A DNA stretch of 64,000 nt, taken from positions 1 through 64,000 of the forward strand of contig BTUU01000007.1 in assembly GCA_045863555.1 (NCBI GenBank). The letters are read 5' to 3'. This document shows, piece after piece, positions 1-8,106 of the stretch. The DNA comes from JACRLV01 sp045863555 (GTDB lineage Bacteria; Planctomycetota; Phycisphaerae; UBA1845; Fen-1342). The translations under genes and the position numbers were made by a program. Below the pieces are notes generated by a model. The model saw nothing but the letters and a program-made list of their open reading frames with translations, made no database searches and had not been told where the DNA came from. The stretch's first letter is position 1. Each line of letters begins with the position of its first letter.

Positions 1-80
1 GCGCGGGTGGGGCACCCCACCCTACCTCGCTGTCCGCCCGACGGGGGCGGGCCCCGACGCGCCGGCCACGCGGACGTGTA

Positions 81-113
81 CGTCCGCCTACGGTCGTGCT
101 CCGTAGGTGGACG
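81..113. terminator. strong hairpin, possible terminator
   Basis: Arms cgtccgcctacgg (81-93) and ccgtaggtggacg (101-113) pair over 13 bp with one mismatch around a 7-nt loop. No T-tract follows. It could end transcription from beyond the left edge or from the minus-strand gene at 394-756, or it could be a REP-like element. Confidence 0.4.
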
Positions 114-280
114 GACCACATCACCCGGTCGCGTTGGGGGGGACCGGCCCGGCCGAAGCGTCGGGCGCGGCCCCGCCCCCGGGCGGGGGCCCCTGTTGGT
201 GGGGCCGGCGGCCCCTCGACTCAGTCATGGTTGTCCTGGGCTCGGTGATCGTGGCCGGGCCGTCGGCCTGCGGTCCCGGT

Positions 281-305
281 CGCCCTCGCCCTCGCCCTCG
301 CCCTC
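281..305 (+). repeat. CGCCCT hexanucleotide microsatellite
   Basis: Four uninterrupted copies of cgccct followed by a partial fifth. This is simple-sequence DNA immediately before the 27-bp tandem repeat. Confidence 0.8.
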
Positions 306-377
306 GCTAGCGCGTCGGGCTCGGATTCCCTTGCTGGCGCGGCGGGCTCGGATTCCGTTGCTCGCGCGGCGGGCTCG
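306..377 (+). repeat. 27-bp tandem repeat (three copies), also dispersed
   Basis: Units start at 306, 333 and 360 and share the core gcgcgKcgggctcg followed by gattcc; the third copy is shortened. The same 24-bp core recurs at 46583-46606 between two unrelated genes, so this is a dispersed element and not only a local duplication. There are no CRISPR-like spacers. Confidence 0.7.
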
Positions 378-393
378 CTTACCTGCGGGGCAA

Positions 394-756
394 CTACCGA
401 CGCCAAACGACGCCGGCGGAACGGCGTTCGCCGCGATAGCCGGCGAAACCGTAGCGGCGCGGGCGGTCGTTGTCGCGGTGGTAATAGTTGAAGCTCACGC
501 TGCGGCGCGGGGCCGGAGCGTAATAACGCGGCGCGACGTAACGGACGCGCGGGGCGTAGCTGTAGACCGGGGCGCAGCTCGAATAGACCGGCGCCGAGTA
601 GTACACGGGCGCACAGGACGAGTACGTCACGACCGGGGCGCAGGACCGGTAGACCGGGCGGTCGCTGTAGCCGAACGAGAAGCCGAAATCCGCCTGGGCG
701 GGCGTGACGATCGCCACGAGCATGCCCACGACACCGAAAAGCGTAAACCGCGTCAT
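394..756 (-). CDS. small Tyr/Cys-rich secreted protein, unknown function
   Basis: About 120 residues. The start is the ATG at 756, which has AAGGAG eight bases upstream; a GTG at 765 is possible but lies inside that ribosome-binding region. Residues 1-23 form a typical signal peptide ending in AQA. The mature part has three SCAPV repeats, many Tyr residues (VYYSAPVYSS, RYYAPAP) and a basic Arg-rich C-terminus. Composition suggests an exported surface or coat-like protein. I do not recognise the family. It is divergent from pabB. Confidence 0.6.
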   Translation of the reverse strand: MTRFTLFGVVGMLVAIVTPAQADFGFSFGYSDRPVYRSCAPVVTYSSCAPVYYSAPVYSSCAPVYSYAPRVRYVAPRYYAPAPRRSVSFNYYHRDNDRPRRYGFAGYRGERRSAGVVWRR

Positions 757-893
757 CTGAAACACTCCTTGATCCGCTGGCTCTTTCCGTCGGCGAATCC
801 GTCGCCAAACGGTTTGACACTCGGACGGGCCGGGGGTTGGGATTATTCAACGAAATTTGTCAGGGCCGGGGTGCGGGGCTATACCGTGCCGGC

Positions 894-2309
894 ATGAAGG
901 CGGGCGTGAAGGGTTGGATAACGCGGGAGGTGGCGTGGCCGGAGGCTCCGGCGGGAGTCGTGGCCGGGCTGGCGGGGCGCTTCGACGAGCTGGTGTGGCT
1001 GGATTCGTCGGACGCGAGCCCCGGCGGGGGGCTGAACCCCCCCGCCGGTGGCCGATGGAGCCTGGTGGCGTGGGCGCCGCGGGCGGTTGTCGTGCAACAG
1101 TCTGGAAATGCTGAACTTAGCGTTTTTGGACGGCGGCCGGTCCGGGGGGACAGTATCTGGCGGTTGCTGCGGGAAAGTTACGGCGCGAATTTCGTTCGCG
1201 AGCCTTGCGGGCTGGGATTGACGCCGGGGTGGATCGGGTTCGCGGGGTTTGCGGCGGCGGGGTTGCTGGAACGGGTTGCGTGTCGGGCGGGGCCCGACGA
1301 GGTGATCGCGCGGTTTGGGCTCTTCGAGCAAGGCGTTGTTCTCGATCACGGGGCGCGGCGGGCGTTTGCGGTTGGGGTCGTGGGCGATGAGGCGACCGAG
1401 ACGCTCGACTCGGTGGTTTCGGCGTGGAGTGAGGCGTGCGCGGGAGGGTTCACCCCCCCGCCGGTGGCCGCGGTCCTGCGGGAGATGGTTCCGCGGGCCG
1501 GGTTTGAGTCCGCGGTGCGGCGGGCGCGGGAGTACATCGCGGCGGGCGATATTTACCAGGTCAATCTCGCGCACCGGATCGGGCTGGAATTCGCGGGCGA
1601 TCCGCTGGGCGCGTACGTTCGGCTGCGCGAGGGGAACCCGGCGGCGTACGGGGCGTTTCTGCGGTGGGAGGATCGGGCGATCGCGTCGGTTTCGCCGGAG
1701 CTGTTCCTGGAGGTGCGAGACGGGCGGGTGCGAACGAGTCCGATCAAGGGGACACGGCCGCTGAGCGGCGAAGCGGCGCGGGACGATGCTGTGATCGGCG
1801 AGTTGCTTGGCTCGTCGAAGGACGCGGCCGAGCTGGCGATGATCGTGGATCTGCATCGGAATGACGTCGGGCGGGTGTGTCGGCCGGGCGGGGTGCGGGT
1901 GACGAATGCGCGGCGGATCGAGCGAATCCCCGGGGTGGTGCATACGGTGGCGGACATCGAGGGTGAGCTGGCGAGCGGGCGGGATGGGCTGGATGCGTTG
2001 ATGGCGTGTTTTCCGGCGGGGTCGATCAGCGGGGTGCCGAAGATCCGGGCGATCGACATCATCGCGGAACTGGAGACAACGCCGCGCGGGGCTTATACGG
2101 GTGCGATCGGCGTGCTGGGGCTCGACGGGACGGCGTCGTTCAGCGTGGCGATCCGTACGCTGCAACTGTCGGCGGGACGGGCGGAACTGCACGTGGGCGG
2201 CGGGATTGTGGCGGATTCTGAGCCGGCGGCGGAGTATGAAGAGACGCTGACGAAGGCGCGGCGGATTCTGGCGGCGCTGGGTGTGGAGTTCGGTGCTGGA
2301 ACGGGTTGA
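894..2309 (+). CDS. pabB: aminodeoxychorismate synthase component I (PabB-like)
   Basis: About 471 residues of the chorismate-binding TrpE/PabB/MenF superfamily; it should convert chorismate to 4-amino-4-deoxychorismate for folate synthesis. Visible signatures are SPIKGTRPL, the DLHRNDVGRV region (usual form DLxRND), FPAGSISGVPKIRA and the GGGIVADS C-terminus. PabB is preferred over TrpE because no trp gene or amidotransferase is adjacent, but TrpE cannot be excluded by eye. The start is uncertain: ATG 894 is used, GTG 906 is possible, and an in-frame TTG at 837 would add 19 residues of unlikely sequence. An in-frame GC palindrome at 1021-1048 adds SPGGGLNPPAGG after the conserved LDS strand, which is unusual for the family. 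Confidence 0.85.
   Translation: MKAGVKGWITREVAWPEAPAGVVAGLAGRFDELVWLDSSDASPGGGLNPPAGGRWSLVAWAPRAVVVQQSGNAELSVFGRRPVRGDSIWRLLRESYGANFVREPCGLGLTPGWIGFAGFAAAGLLERVACRAGPDEVIARFGLFEQGVVLDHGARRAFAVGVVGDEATETLDSVVSAWSEACAGGFTPPPVAAVLREMVPRAGFESAVRRAREYIAAGDIYQVNLAHRIGLEFAGDPLGAYVRLREGNPAAYGAFLRWEDRAIASVSPELFLEVRDGRVRTSPIKGTRPLSGEAARDDAVIGELLGSSKDAAELAMIVDLHRNDVGRVCRPGGVRVTNARRIERIPGVVHTVADIEGELASGRDGLDALMACFPAGSISGVPKIRAIDIIAELETTPRGAYTGAIGVLGLDGTASFSVAIRTLQLSAGRAELHVGGGIVADSEPAAEYEETLTKARRILAALGVEFGAGTG
1021..1048. repeat. in-frame palindrome inside pabB
   Basis: Arms ccggcgggggg (1021-1031) and ccccccgccgg (1038-1048) are perfect complements around loop ctgaac. The GGGGCTGAAcCCCC core resembles the palindromes at 54868-55069. 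It is translated as a Pro/Gly-rich loop. A weaker relative (gggagggttcaccccccc) lies near 1442-1459 in the same gene. Confidence 0.7.
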
Positions 2310-2401
2310 AGATTGCGGCGGCGCGAGGAGAGCAGAACGGTCACGTCGTTTGCTCGACGCTCGCGATGGAGCGCTTTACGCTGGTCGGCGAGGTGATGAC
2401 G

Positions 2402-4639
2402 ATGATGAACTGCCGCGCCGCGCGATGGATGCTGCCCCCCTACCTGCTGATGATTCTCTCCCTCGGCGCTACGACGGCGCTCGGACAGGGCGCTGCTTCG
2501 GCGCCGGTAACACAGGCGATCGTTGACGGGGTCTCGGAGATCGCTGCGCCGGGTTCGCCGGGGCCGCTGGCCGTCGTGAGCGACCGTGCCTGGCCGGTGA
2601 TCTGCGGCGCGCGGGGCAAGGCGCTGCTGCCGGTTGTCGCGGCGGCTGAATTCAAGCGCGGGCGTGTCGTCGCATTCGGGCATACGGGGTATGGCGGAAC
2701 GAATGCGAAGGGCGACACGGACCGGCTGCTGGCGAATGCGGTGCGGTGGGCGGCGGGGACGCGCGAGGGGACGCTTCGGATCGCGACGACGGACGGCGGG
2801 TGGGCGGCGGCGCTGCAGGAACTGGGTTTCGAGGCGACGCATTTGAAGGACGGCGCCTGGTCGCTCGAAGGGTGTCAGGTGCTCTGTCTAGGTCAGTCGA
2901 GGCGGACGGATGCCGAGGTCGCGGCGATCCAGAAGTTCGTGGCGGAGGGCGGGGGGCTCGTCGCGGCGGGCCTTGGCTGGGGCTGGCTGCAACTGAACCC
3001 CGGAAAGGACCTTACGGAGCATCCGCTCAACCGGATCTGCGCTCCCATGGGCATTGTGTGGGCGGATGGCTCGCTCGATCACACGAGTCCCGGCGGGTAC
3101 GCGGTGGCGAGCGTGCCGAGTCTGAGTCATGCGCGGGCGGCGCTGGACGCGGTGATTGCGAGCGACGCCAAGACCCGCGAGCTGTCGAAAGCGGAACTGG
3201 GGCAGGCGACGGCGACGCTGATGAGCGCGATCCGGGCGCTGCCGGAAACGGACGAATGGCTGCGGCCGCGACTGGCGAAGCTGCTGGCGGATCGTGCGGC
3301 GGAGATTGTGCCGAGCGAGAAGAAGCCGATCCTGGTGAGCGACGCCCTGCCGCGGCTGCTGCTGGCGCTCGAGCTTGAGCAGACGGCGCGGCTGTCGGCG
3401 GAGAGGGTCAAGGCTCATCCGGCGGCAGTGGAGTTTCCGGGCGGGATCGGGGCGGGTGCGGAAGCCGTGAGCCGTGAGATCGCGATCGATACGGGGGTTC
3501 CGGACTGGCACAGCACCGGTCTGTACGCCCCGCCGGGCGAGACGCTTCGGATTTCGATCGGGGAGGAAGCGCGGAAGGCGGGGCTGCGGATTCGGATCGG
3601 AGCGCACAAGGACGAGCTGTGGGACAAGGACAAGTGGTCGCGCGTGCCGGAGATCACGCTGGAACGGCCGCTGCGCGAATCGGATGAGTCGGTCGCCAGC
3701 CCATTCGGCGGGCCGGTGTATGTCGTCGTGCCGCGCGGGTGCAAGCTTGGCAAGACGAATGTGAAGATCGACGGGGCGGTCGAGATGCCGCGGTATGTCC
3801 ACAGCGTCACGAAGCTGGACGAGTGGCGATCTCGAATTCGCCGCCTGGCCGCGCCGTGGGCGGAACTGGAGTCGAGGAAGATCATCCTGACGATTCCGGC
3901 GAGCGCGGTCCGCGAGCTGGACGATCCGGCGGAGGTGATGACGTTCTGGGATGAACTGTCGGATGCGCATGCGACGCTGGCGGCGATTCCGCTGGATCGG
4001 CCGCGGCCGGAGCGGTTTGTGGCCGACGTGCAGATTTCGGCGGGGTACATGCACAGCGGGTACCCGATCATGACGCACCTGGACGTGGCGGGGCTGTTCG
4101 TGGATGTGAAGCGGCTGCGGGCGGGGCAGGCGTGGGGTTTCTTGCACGAACTGGGGCACAACCATCAGAGCGGCGACTGGACGTTTTCGGGGACGGGCGA
4201 GGTGACGTGCAACCTGTTCGCGCTGCACGCGATCGACACGATCTGCAAGCCGGAAACGGGCGACCGCGGGCACGACGCGGTGAACAAGCCCCCGTCGATC
4301 GCGAAGTACATCGCGGGCGGCGCGAATTTCAGCCAGTGGCAGCGCGATCCGTTCCTGGCGCTCCAGACGTACATTCAAATGCAGCGTGAGTTCGGCTGGG
4401 AGCCGTTCAAGGCCGTGTTTGCCGAGTATCGCGACCTGGCGAAGGAGCAGCGGCCGAGAAGCGACCTGGAGAAGCGCGATCAGTGGATGGTGCGATTCTC
4501 CAAGCGGGTCGGGCGGAACCTCGGGCCGTTCTTTGAGGCGTGGGGCATCCCGACGAGCGACGCGGCGCGGCAGTCGATTGCGGAATTGCCGGTGTGGATG
4601 CCCGAGGGATTTCCGCCGCGCGAGGCGGAGACCCGCTGA
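2402..4639 (+). CDS. secreted M60-family (TCAF/enhancin-like) zinc metalloprotease
   Basis: About 745 residues. The start is ATG 2402, eight bases after GGCGAGG; ATGs at 2396 and 2405 are alternatives. A signal peptide (AARWMLPPYLLMILSLGATTALG) leads to a ThuA/amidotransferase-like N-terminal region (AAEFKRGRVVAFGHTGY, VAEGGGLVAAGLG). A beta-rich middle part (GLYAPPGETLRISIGEEA) precedes the peptidase, as in M60 proteins. The zinc site is HELGH at about residue 582, followed 13 residues later by Glu in GTGEVTCN, matching the gluzincin HExxH-x(8,28)-E pattern. M60 enzymes are known to attack glycoproteins or mucins; the substrate here is unknown. It converges on 4650-5141 with a 10-bp gap. Confidence 0.8.
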   Translation: MMNCRAARWMLPPYLLMILSLGATTALGQGAASAPVTQAIVDGVSEIAAPGSPGPLAVVSDRAWPVICGARGKALLPVVAAAEFKRGRVVAFGHTGYGGTNAKGDTDRLLANAVRWAAGTREGTLRIATTDGGWAAALQELGFEATHLKDGAWSLEGCQVLCLGQSRRTDAEVAAIQKFVAEGGGLVAAGLGWGWLQLNPGKDLTEHPLNRICAPMGIVWADGSLDHTSPGGYAVASVPSLSHARAALDAVIASDAKTRELSKAELGQATATLMSAIRALPETDEWLRPRLAKLLADRAAEIVPSEKKPILVSDALPRLLLALELEQTARLSAERVKAHPAAVEFPGGIGAGAEAVSREIAIDTGVPDWHSTGLYAPPGETLRISIGEEARKAGLRIRIGAHKDELWDKDKWSRVPEITLERPLRESDESVASPFGGPVYVVVPRGCKLGKTNVKIDGAVEMPRYVHSVTKLDEWRSRIRRLAAPWAELESRKIILTIPASAVRELDDPAEVMTFWDELSDAHATLAAIPLDRPRPERFVADVQISAGYMHSGYPIMTHLDVAGLFVDVKRLRAGQAWGFLHELGHNHQSGDWTFSGTGEVTCNLFALHAIDTICKPETGDRGHDAVNKPPSIAKYIAGGANFSQWQRDPFLALQTYIQMQREFGWEPFKAVFAEYRDLAKEQRPRSDLEKRDQWMVRFSKRVGRNLGPFFEAWGIPTSDAARQSIAELPVWMPEGFPPREAETR

Positions 4640-4649
4640 CCTGGCCCCC

Positions 4650-5141
4650 CTACCGCTTTCCGGGCGCCTGCTCGATCGCGCGGAGCTCGCCGCGGTCGAG
4701 CCAGACGACGCCGCACGCATTGCAGGAGTCGATGACGACCGCGCCGGGGCCGTAATATGGGTGGACTTCCATCCGCTCGTGGCAGCGGGGGCATCGGAGC
4801 GTTCGCGAGAATTCGGCCGGGTCGATCGGCCGGGGTGTGATCTCCGGGCCGGCGGCGGCGGCGCGGCGGGCGGCGACGATTTTTCCGAAGGCGCTGCGCG
4901 GGACGAGGATGCCGCTGCAGGCGCGGCAGGTTGAGACAGACCAGCCGTCGAGGACGGCGGCGTGAAGCGCCTGATTGCACGTGGGGCAGGCGGCGTCCGT
5001 GGGCGTCGCAGCGGCAGTCAGACCGTCGACGCCTTCGGCCGGCGGCCCGTCGAGGGGGCGGACGGCCGCACAGTAGTCGCAGACAAAATGTCCGCGGCCT
5101 TCGACGAGACGCAGCACCGCACCGCAATTGACGCAGTTCAT
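4650..5141 (-). CDS. triple zinc-ribbon protein (zf-TFIIB-like)
   Basis: 163 residues. ATG 5141 overlaps the stop of the upstream gene in an ATGA arrangement, implying translational coupling. Three Cys4 ribbons are visible: CVNC...CDYC at the N-terminus, CPTC...CRAC in the middle, and CPRC...CNAC followed by GVVWLDRGEL at the C-terminus. The last is the classic zf-TFIIB form. There is no signal peptide or membrane helix. The role is unknown; coupling to the metalloprotease suggests a linked process. Confidence 0.75.
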   Translation of the reverse strand: MNCVNCGAVLRLVEGRGHFVCDYCAAVRPLDGPPAEGVDGLTAAATPTDAACPTCNQALHAAVLDGWSVSTCRACSGILVPRSAFGKIVAARRAAAAGPEITPRPIDPAEFSRTLRCPRCHERMEVHPYYGPGAVVIDSCNACGVVWLDRGELRAIEQAPGKR

Positions 5142-6511
5142 TTGTCGGACTTCCAGGGCTTGCCGCCCTTCCTGAATTCGAGCTTTGCGTTCGACAACGC
5201 GGTCTCGAACGCGGCGTGGGCGTCCGCTGAAAACGCGAACGTAAAGACGGCGACACGGGCGCCGATGCGGATCAGACGGCGGGTCGGATCCGGGCGGAAA
5301 TGTACGAAGTCGTCGATGAATTCCTCGCGGTCGTCGGAGGTGTCCCACATCGTGACCCAGACGCCGCGGCGGTTTTTCAGGTCCTTGCTCGCGGCTTTTT
5401 CATCCGGCCCATCGGCGATGAGGAAGAAGCGATCGCCGCCCCACCCCTTCGCGGCGTCGTTCGTCCAGTAGTCCGGGCTGGCGCTGAGCAGCATGTCGAA
5501 TTCGTCGGCGGGATCGGAGGCGAGAATCGCGCAGAGGAGTTCACCGATGACGCTGCGGTGGATCACGTGTGCGCCGGCGGGAAGGACCAGCGATTCGATC
5601 GCCTTGTCGTCGAGCAGGACGGGTTCGTCGCGTTTTTCGTCGTCCCAGTATTTCTCGGGGTGGAGAATCTGCTCCGAGGAGGCGGGCAGGTCCTTGAACA
5701 GCCGGAGCATGCGCTGCTGCATGGTCCGGGCGGCGAGCTCGGCCGCGCCGCCGGCCTTCGGCTGCATGGGCGGCTCGCCGTTCGAGACGAAACACATGCC
5801 GCAGAGATAGTTGGCGGCCAGCGTCGTGAAGTAGCGCGGGGCCTTCATGAAGACTTCGGAGCGCTTCATCTCGTCCTGCATCGCCTGTCCGAGCTCGGCG
5901 GCGTCGTATTTTCCGGAGGCCATGGCGCGCTGCATGTAGATCATCATGAGGTGCGTCGCGGAGCCTTCGACCACTGCGCCGATGGCGAAGCCGGCGTCCT
6001 CGGTCTCGCCGGCGGCGTGGATGAGCTTGTCGAGCTGCGTGTACTGGTCGTCGAGCGCGTGGGTGAGTTCGTGGGCGACGAGCGTGCGAGTGAGGAGCGG
6101 GCCGTAACCGCCGCGGTCCATCATGTAGAAAGCCTTGGTGTCGGGGTCGTAGAAACCGCCGATCTGGTTCAGCAGCACGTCCATGGTCGTTTTGCGGAGG
6201 TCGCAGTCGGCGGGAATGAGGCCGACCATGCGCAGGAAGGCCTCGGTGACCTTGAGTTTGTCGCCCGCGTACTGCTCCTCGAAGAGCTTCTTCTCGATGA
6301 ACTCGCGGAGCTGGGCCTCGGTGCGGACGTCGGTCTTCACGTCGTGCTTGAACTTCCAGCCGCGGATTTCTTCGACGTCCTTTTTGACCTCCTCCGCGAT
6401 GCGGATGAGTTCGTCGCGACCGGGGGCGGCCGGACGGGAGTCCTGACCCGCGGCGGCGAGGGCAGCGGCGAGCGACAGGACGAGTGCGAGGGCGGTGTGA
6501 ATTCGTTTCAC
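5138..6511 (-). CDS. exported HExxH metalloprotease-like protein
   Basis: 457 residues. The start is GTG 6511, with AGGGAG upstream giving a clean signal peptide (VKRIHTALALVLSLAAALAAAG); upstream in-frame codons give non-peptide-like sequence. HELTH at about residues 147-151 followed by ALDDQ, with a Glu at about 182 in VVEGSATHL, fits a gluzincin-type zinc site. The rest is alpha-helical with no further recognisable domain. Proteins with HELTHAL(D/Q)DQ are common in Planctomycetota and Myxococcota but poorly characterised. It is translationally coupled to the zinc-ribbon gene downstream. Confidence 0.65.
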   Translation of the reverse strand: MKRIHTALALVLSLAAALAAAGQDSRPAAPGRDELIRIAEEVKKDVEEIRGWKFKHDVKTDVRTEAQLREFIEKKLFEEQYAGDKLKVTEAFLRMVGLIPADCDLRKTTMDVLLNQIGGFYDPDTKAFYMMDRGGYGPLLTRTLVAHELTHALDDQYTQLDKLIHAAGETEDAGFAIGAVVEGSATHLMMIYMQRAMASGKYDAAELGQAMQDEMKRSEVFMKAPRYFTTLAANYLCGMCFVSNGEPPMQPKAGGAAELAARTMQQRMLRLFKDLPASSEQILHPEKYWDDEKRDEPVLLDDKAIESLVLPAGAHVIHRSVIGELLCAILASDPADEFDMLLSASPDYWTNDAAKGWGGDRFFLIADGPDEKAASKDLKNRRGVWVTMWDTSDDREEFIDDFVHFRPDPTRRLIRIGARVAVFTFAFSADAHAAFETALSNAKLEFRKGGKPWKSDK

Positions 6512-6572
6512 GCGAGAATCTCCCTGTTTCTGATCATCGGCCCGATCAGCAGCGTGCGCGTACACTATCGTA

Positions 6573-8063
6573 ATGCCGATTTCCGATCCGCGCGTCGCCC
6601 GGCTGCGCGAGAAGATCGCCCACTTTCCGAAGACGCCCGGCGTCTACCTGATGAAGGACGCCGAGGGGCGGGTGCTGTATGTCGGAAAAGCGAACGACCT
6701 GCGCAGCCGTGTGAGCAGCTACTTCCAGGACTCGGCCGACCTCCTGTCCAGCCGCGGCCCGGAGATCGCGCGGATGGCGACGCTGGTCGAGGACATCGAT
6801 TTCCTTGACTGCGAGACGGAGGTGGATGCGCTGCTGAAGGAGAACCGGCTGATCAAGGACATTCAGCCGCAGTTCAACGCCCTGATGCGCGATGACAAGA
6901 GTTTTCCGTACCTCGAGATCACGACCTCGGACGATTTTCCCGGCGTCTTCGTCACACGGGCCCCGCGGATCAAGGGCAGCAAGCTCTTCGGGCCGTTCAC
7001 GAGCAGTGCATCGCTGCGCGACGCGGTGAACGCCCTCCAGCGGGTGTTCAAGTACCGCACCTGCGAGCTCGAGATCCTCGAAACGGATGAGCGGCGGCGG
7101 TTTTTTCGCCCCTGCCTGCTGCACGCGATCAACCAGTGCACGGCGCCCTGCGCGGACCGCATCAGCCGGGCGGACTACGCGGCCGACATCAAGCGGCTCA
7201 TCAAACTGCTCCAGTCGAAGCGGAGCGTGCTGGTCCGGCAGATGACGCAGGAGATGCAGGCGGCCGCGGCGGAGAAGCGGTTCGAGGATGCGGCAGTGCT
7301 GCGGGACCGGCTGAAGGCGATCCAGTCGCTGTCGCTGAGCGGGGACGTGCACGAGGACGTGCAGCCGGAGGTTTTCTACGTCGACCCGACCGAGGGGCTG
7401 GAGAAGCTCCAGGGGTTGCTGGAGCTGCCCGAGCGGCCGCGGATCATCGAGGGCATCGACATCGCGACGCTGCACGGCGAGGAGTCGGTCGGGGCGCTGG
7501 TCTGCTTCATCGACGGGCGGCCGTTCAAGAGCGGCTACAAGCGCTTCCGGATCCGCACGGTCGACGGCGTGGATGACTACGCGATGATCCGCGAGGTCGT
7601 CGCGCGGCGCTACCGGCACGCGGCGAGTTCCGAGGAGCTGTTCCCGGATGTGATCCTGATCGACGGCGGGCTGGGGCAGCTGCACGCGGCGATGGAGGCG
7701 TTTGAAGCGCTGTCGAAGGCGATCGACGTCGACGGCGGCGCGGCCCGCAAGCCGCCGATGGTGATCTCACTGGCCAAGCGCGAGGAGATCATCTACGTCC
7801 AGGCGAAGTCCGCGCCGCTGAAACTGGGGCGCAACAACGCGGCGCTGCGGCTGCTCCAGCAGGTGCGCGACGAGGCGCACCGCTTCGGCCAGCACTACCA
7901 CCACATCCTGCGTCGCAAGCGGACTTTCGACGAAGACGTCGCCGCGGGCCGCCGGCCGCCGCGCAAGCGCAGCGCGACGACGGGGCGGAAGACGAGCCGG
8001 CCGAAGAAGGGCGAACTGATCATTGAAGAGGATCTGACGCACCTGGACGGGGCGGGTGAATAG
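6573..8063 (+). CDS. uvrC: UvrABC excinuclease subunit C, lacking the HhH tail
   Basis: 496 residues; makes the two incisions in nucleotide excision repair. In order: a GIY-YIG domain (TPGVYLMKDAEGRVLYVGKA), the RCTAP-like segment INQCTAPCADRIS, a UVR motif (AEKRFEDAAVLRDRLKAI) that binds UvrB, and the RNase H-like C-terminal nuclease. That nuclease keeps its acidic residues (GIDIATLHGEESVG, DDYAMIREVVARRY, ILIDGGLGQ) and the His of DEAHRF. Canonical UvrC is about 600 residues and ends in tandem helix-hairpin-helix motifs. Here the protein stops soon after HHILRRKR with a basic tail, so the HhH2 domain is missing. No clear ribosome-binding site precedes the ATG. Confidence 0.93.
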   Translation: MPISDPRVARLREKIAHFPKTPGVYLMKDAEGRVLYVGKANDLRSRVSSYFQDSADLLSSRGPEIARMATLVEDIDFLDCETEVDALLKENRLIKDIQPQFNALMRDDKSFPYLEITTSDDFPGVFVTRAPRIKGSKLFGPFTSSASLRDAVNALQRVFKYRTCELEILETDERRRFFRPCLLHAINQCTAPCADRISRADYAADIKRLIKLLQSKRSVLVRQMTQEMQAAAAEKRFEDAAVLRDRLKAIQSLSLSGDVHEDVQPEVFYVDPTEGLEKLQGLLELPERPRIIEGIDIATLHGEESVGALVCFIDGRPFKSGYKRFRIRTVDGVDDYAMIREVVARRYRHAASSEELFPDVILIDGGLGQLHAAMEAFEALSKAIDVDGGAARKPPMVISLAKREEIIYVQAKSAPLKLGRNNAALRLLQQVRDEAHRFGQHYHHILRRKRTFDEDVAAGRRPPRKRSATTGRKTSRPKKGELIIEEDLTHLDGAGE

Positions 8064-8106
8064 CCGTCCCACGGATTACGCGCATTGTGCGCACCGGCGG
8101 CGGTCG

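Larger units (their letters stand above)
1..393. other. repeat-rich intergenic region, no gene
   Basis: No convincing gene is seen. A reading frame running through here into 897 has low-complexity Arg/Pro/Ser composition and crosses two real gene regions, so it was discarded. The stretch holds GGACG-TGTA-CGTCC at 72-85, a larger hairpin at 81-113, a GC-rich palindrome near 170-195, a hexanucleotide run at 281-305 and three 27-bp tandem repeats at 306-377. It looks like a terminator and repeat zone downstream of the minus-strand gene that ends at 394. Confidence 0.6.

Noticed and set aside
306..377. possible CRISPR array
   Set aside because: Units are directly adjacent with no spacers, and no cas genes are present.
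814..846. TTGACA with GATTAT as pabB promoter
   Set aside because: Spacing is 21 bp, too long for a standard sigma-70 promoter.
7..897. 296-residue open frame on the plus strand
   Set aside because: Low-complexity Arg/Pro/Ser sequence made of the repeats and the antisense of the small secreted protein; no ribosome-binding site.
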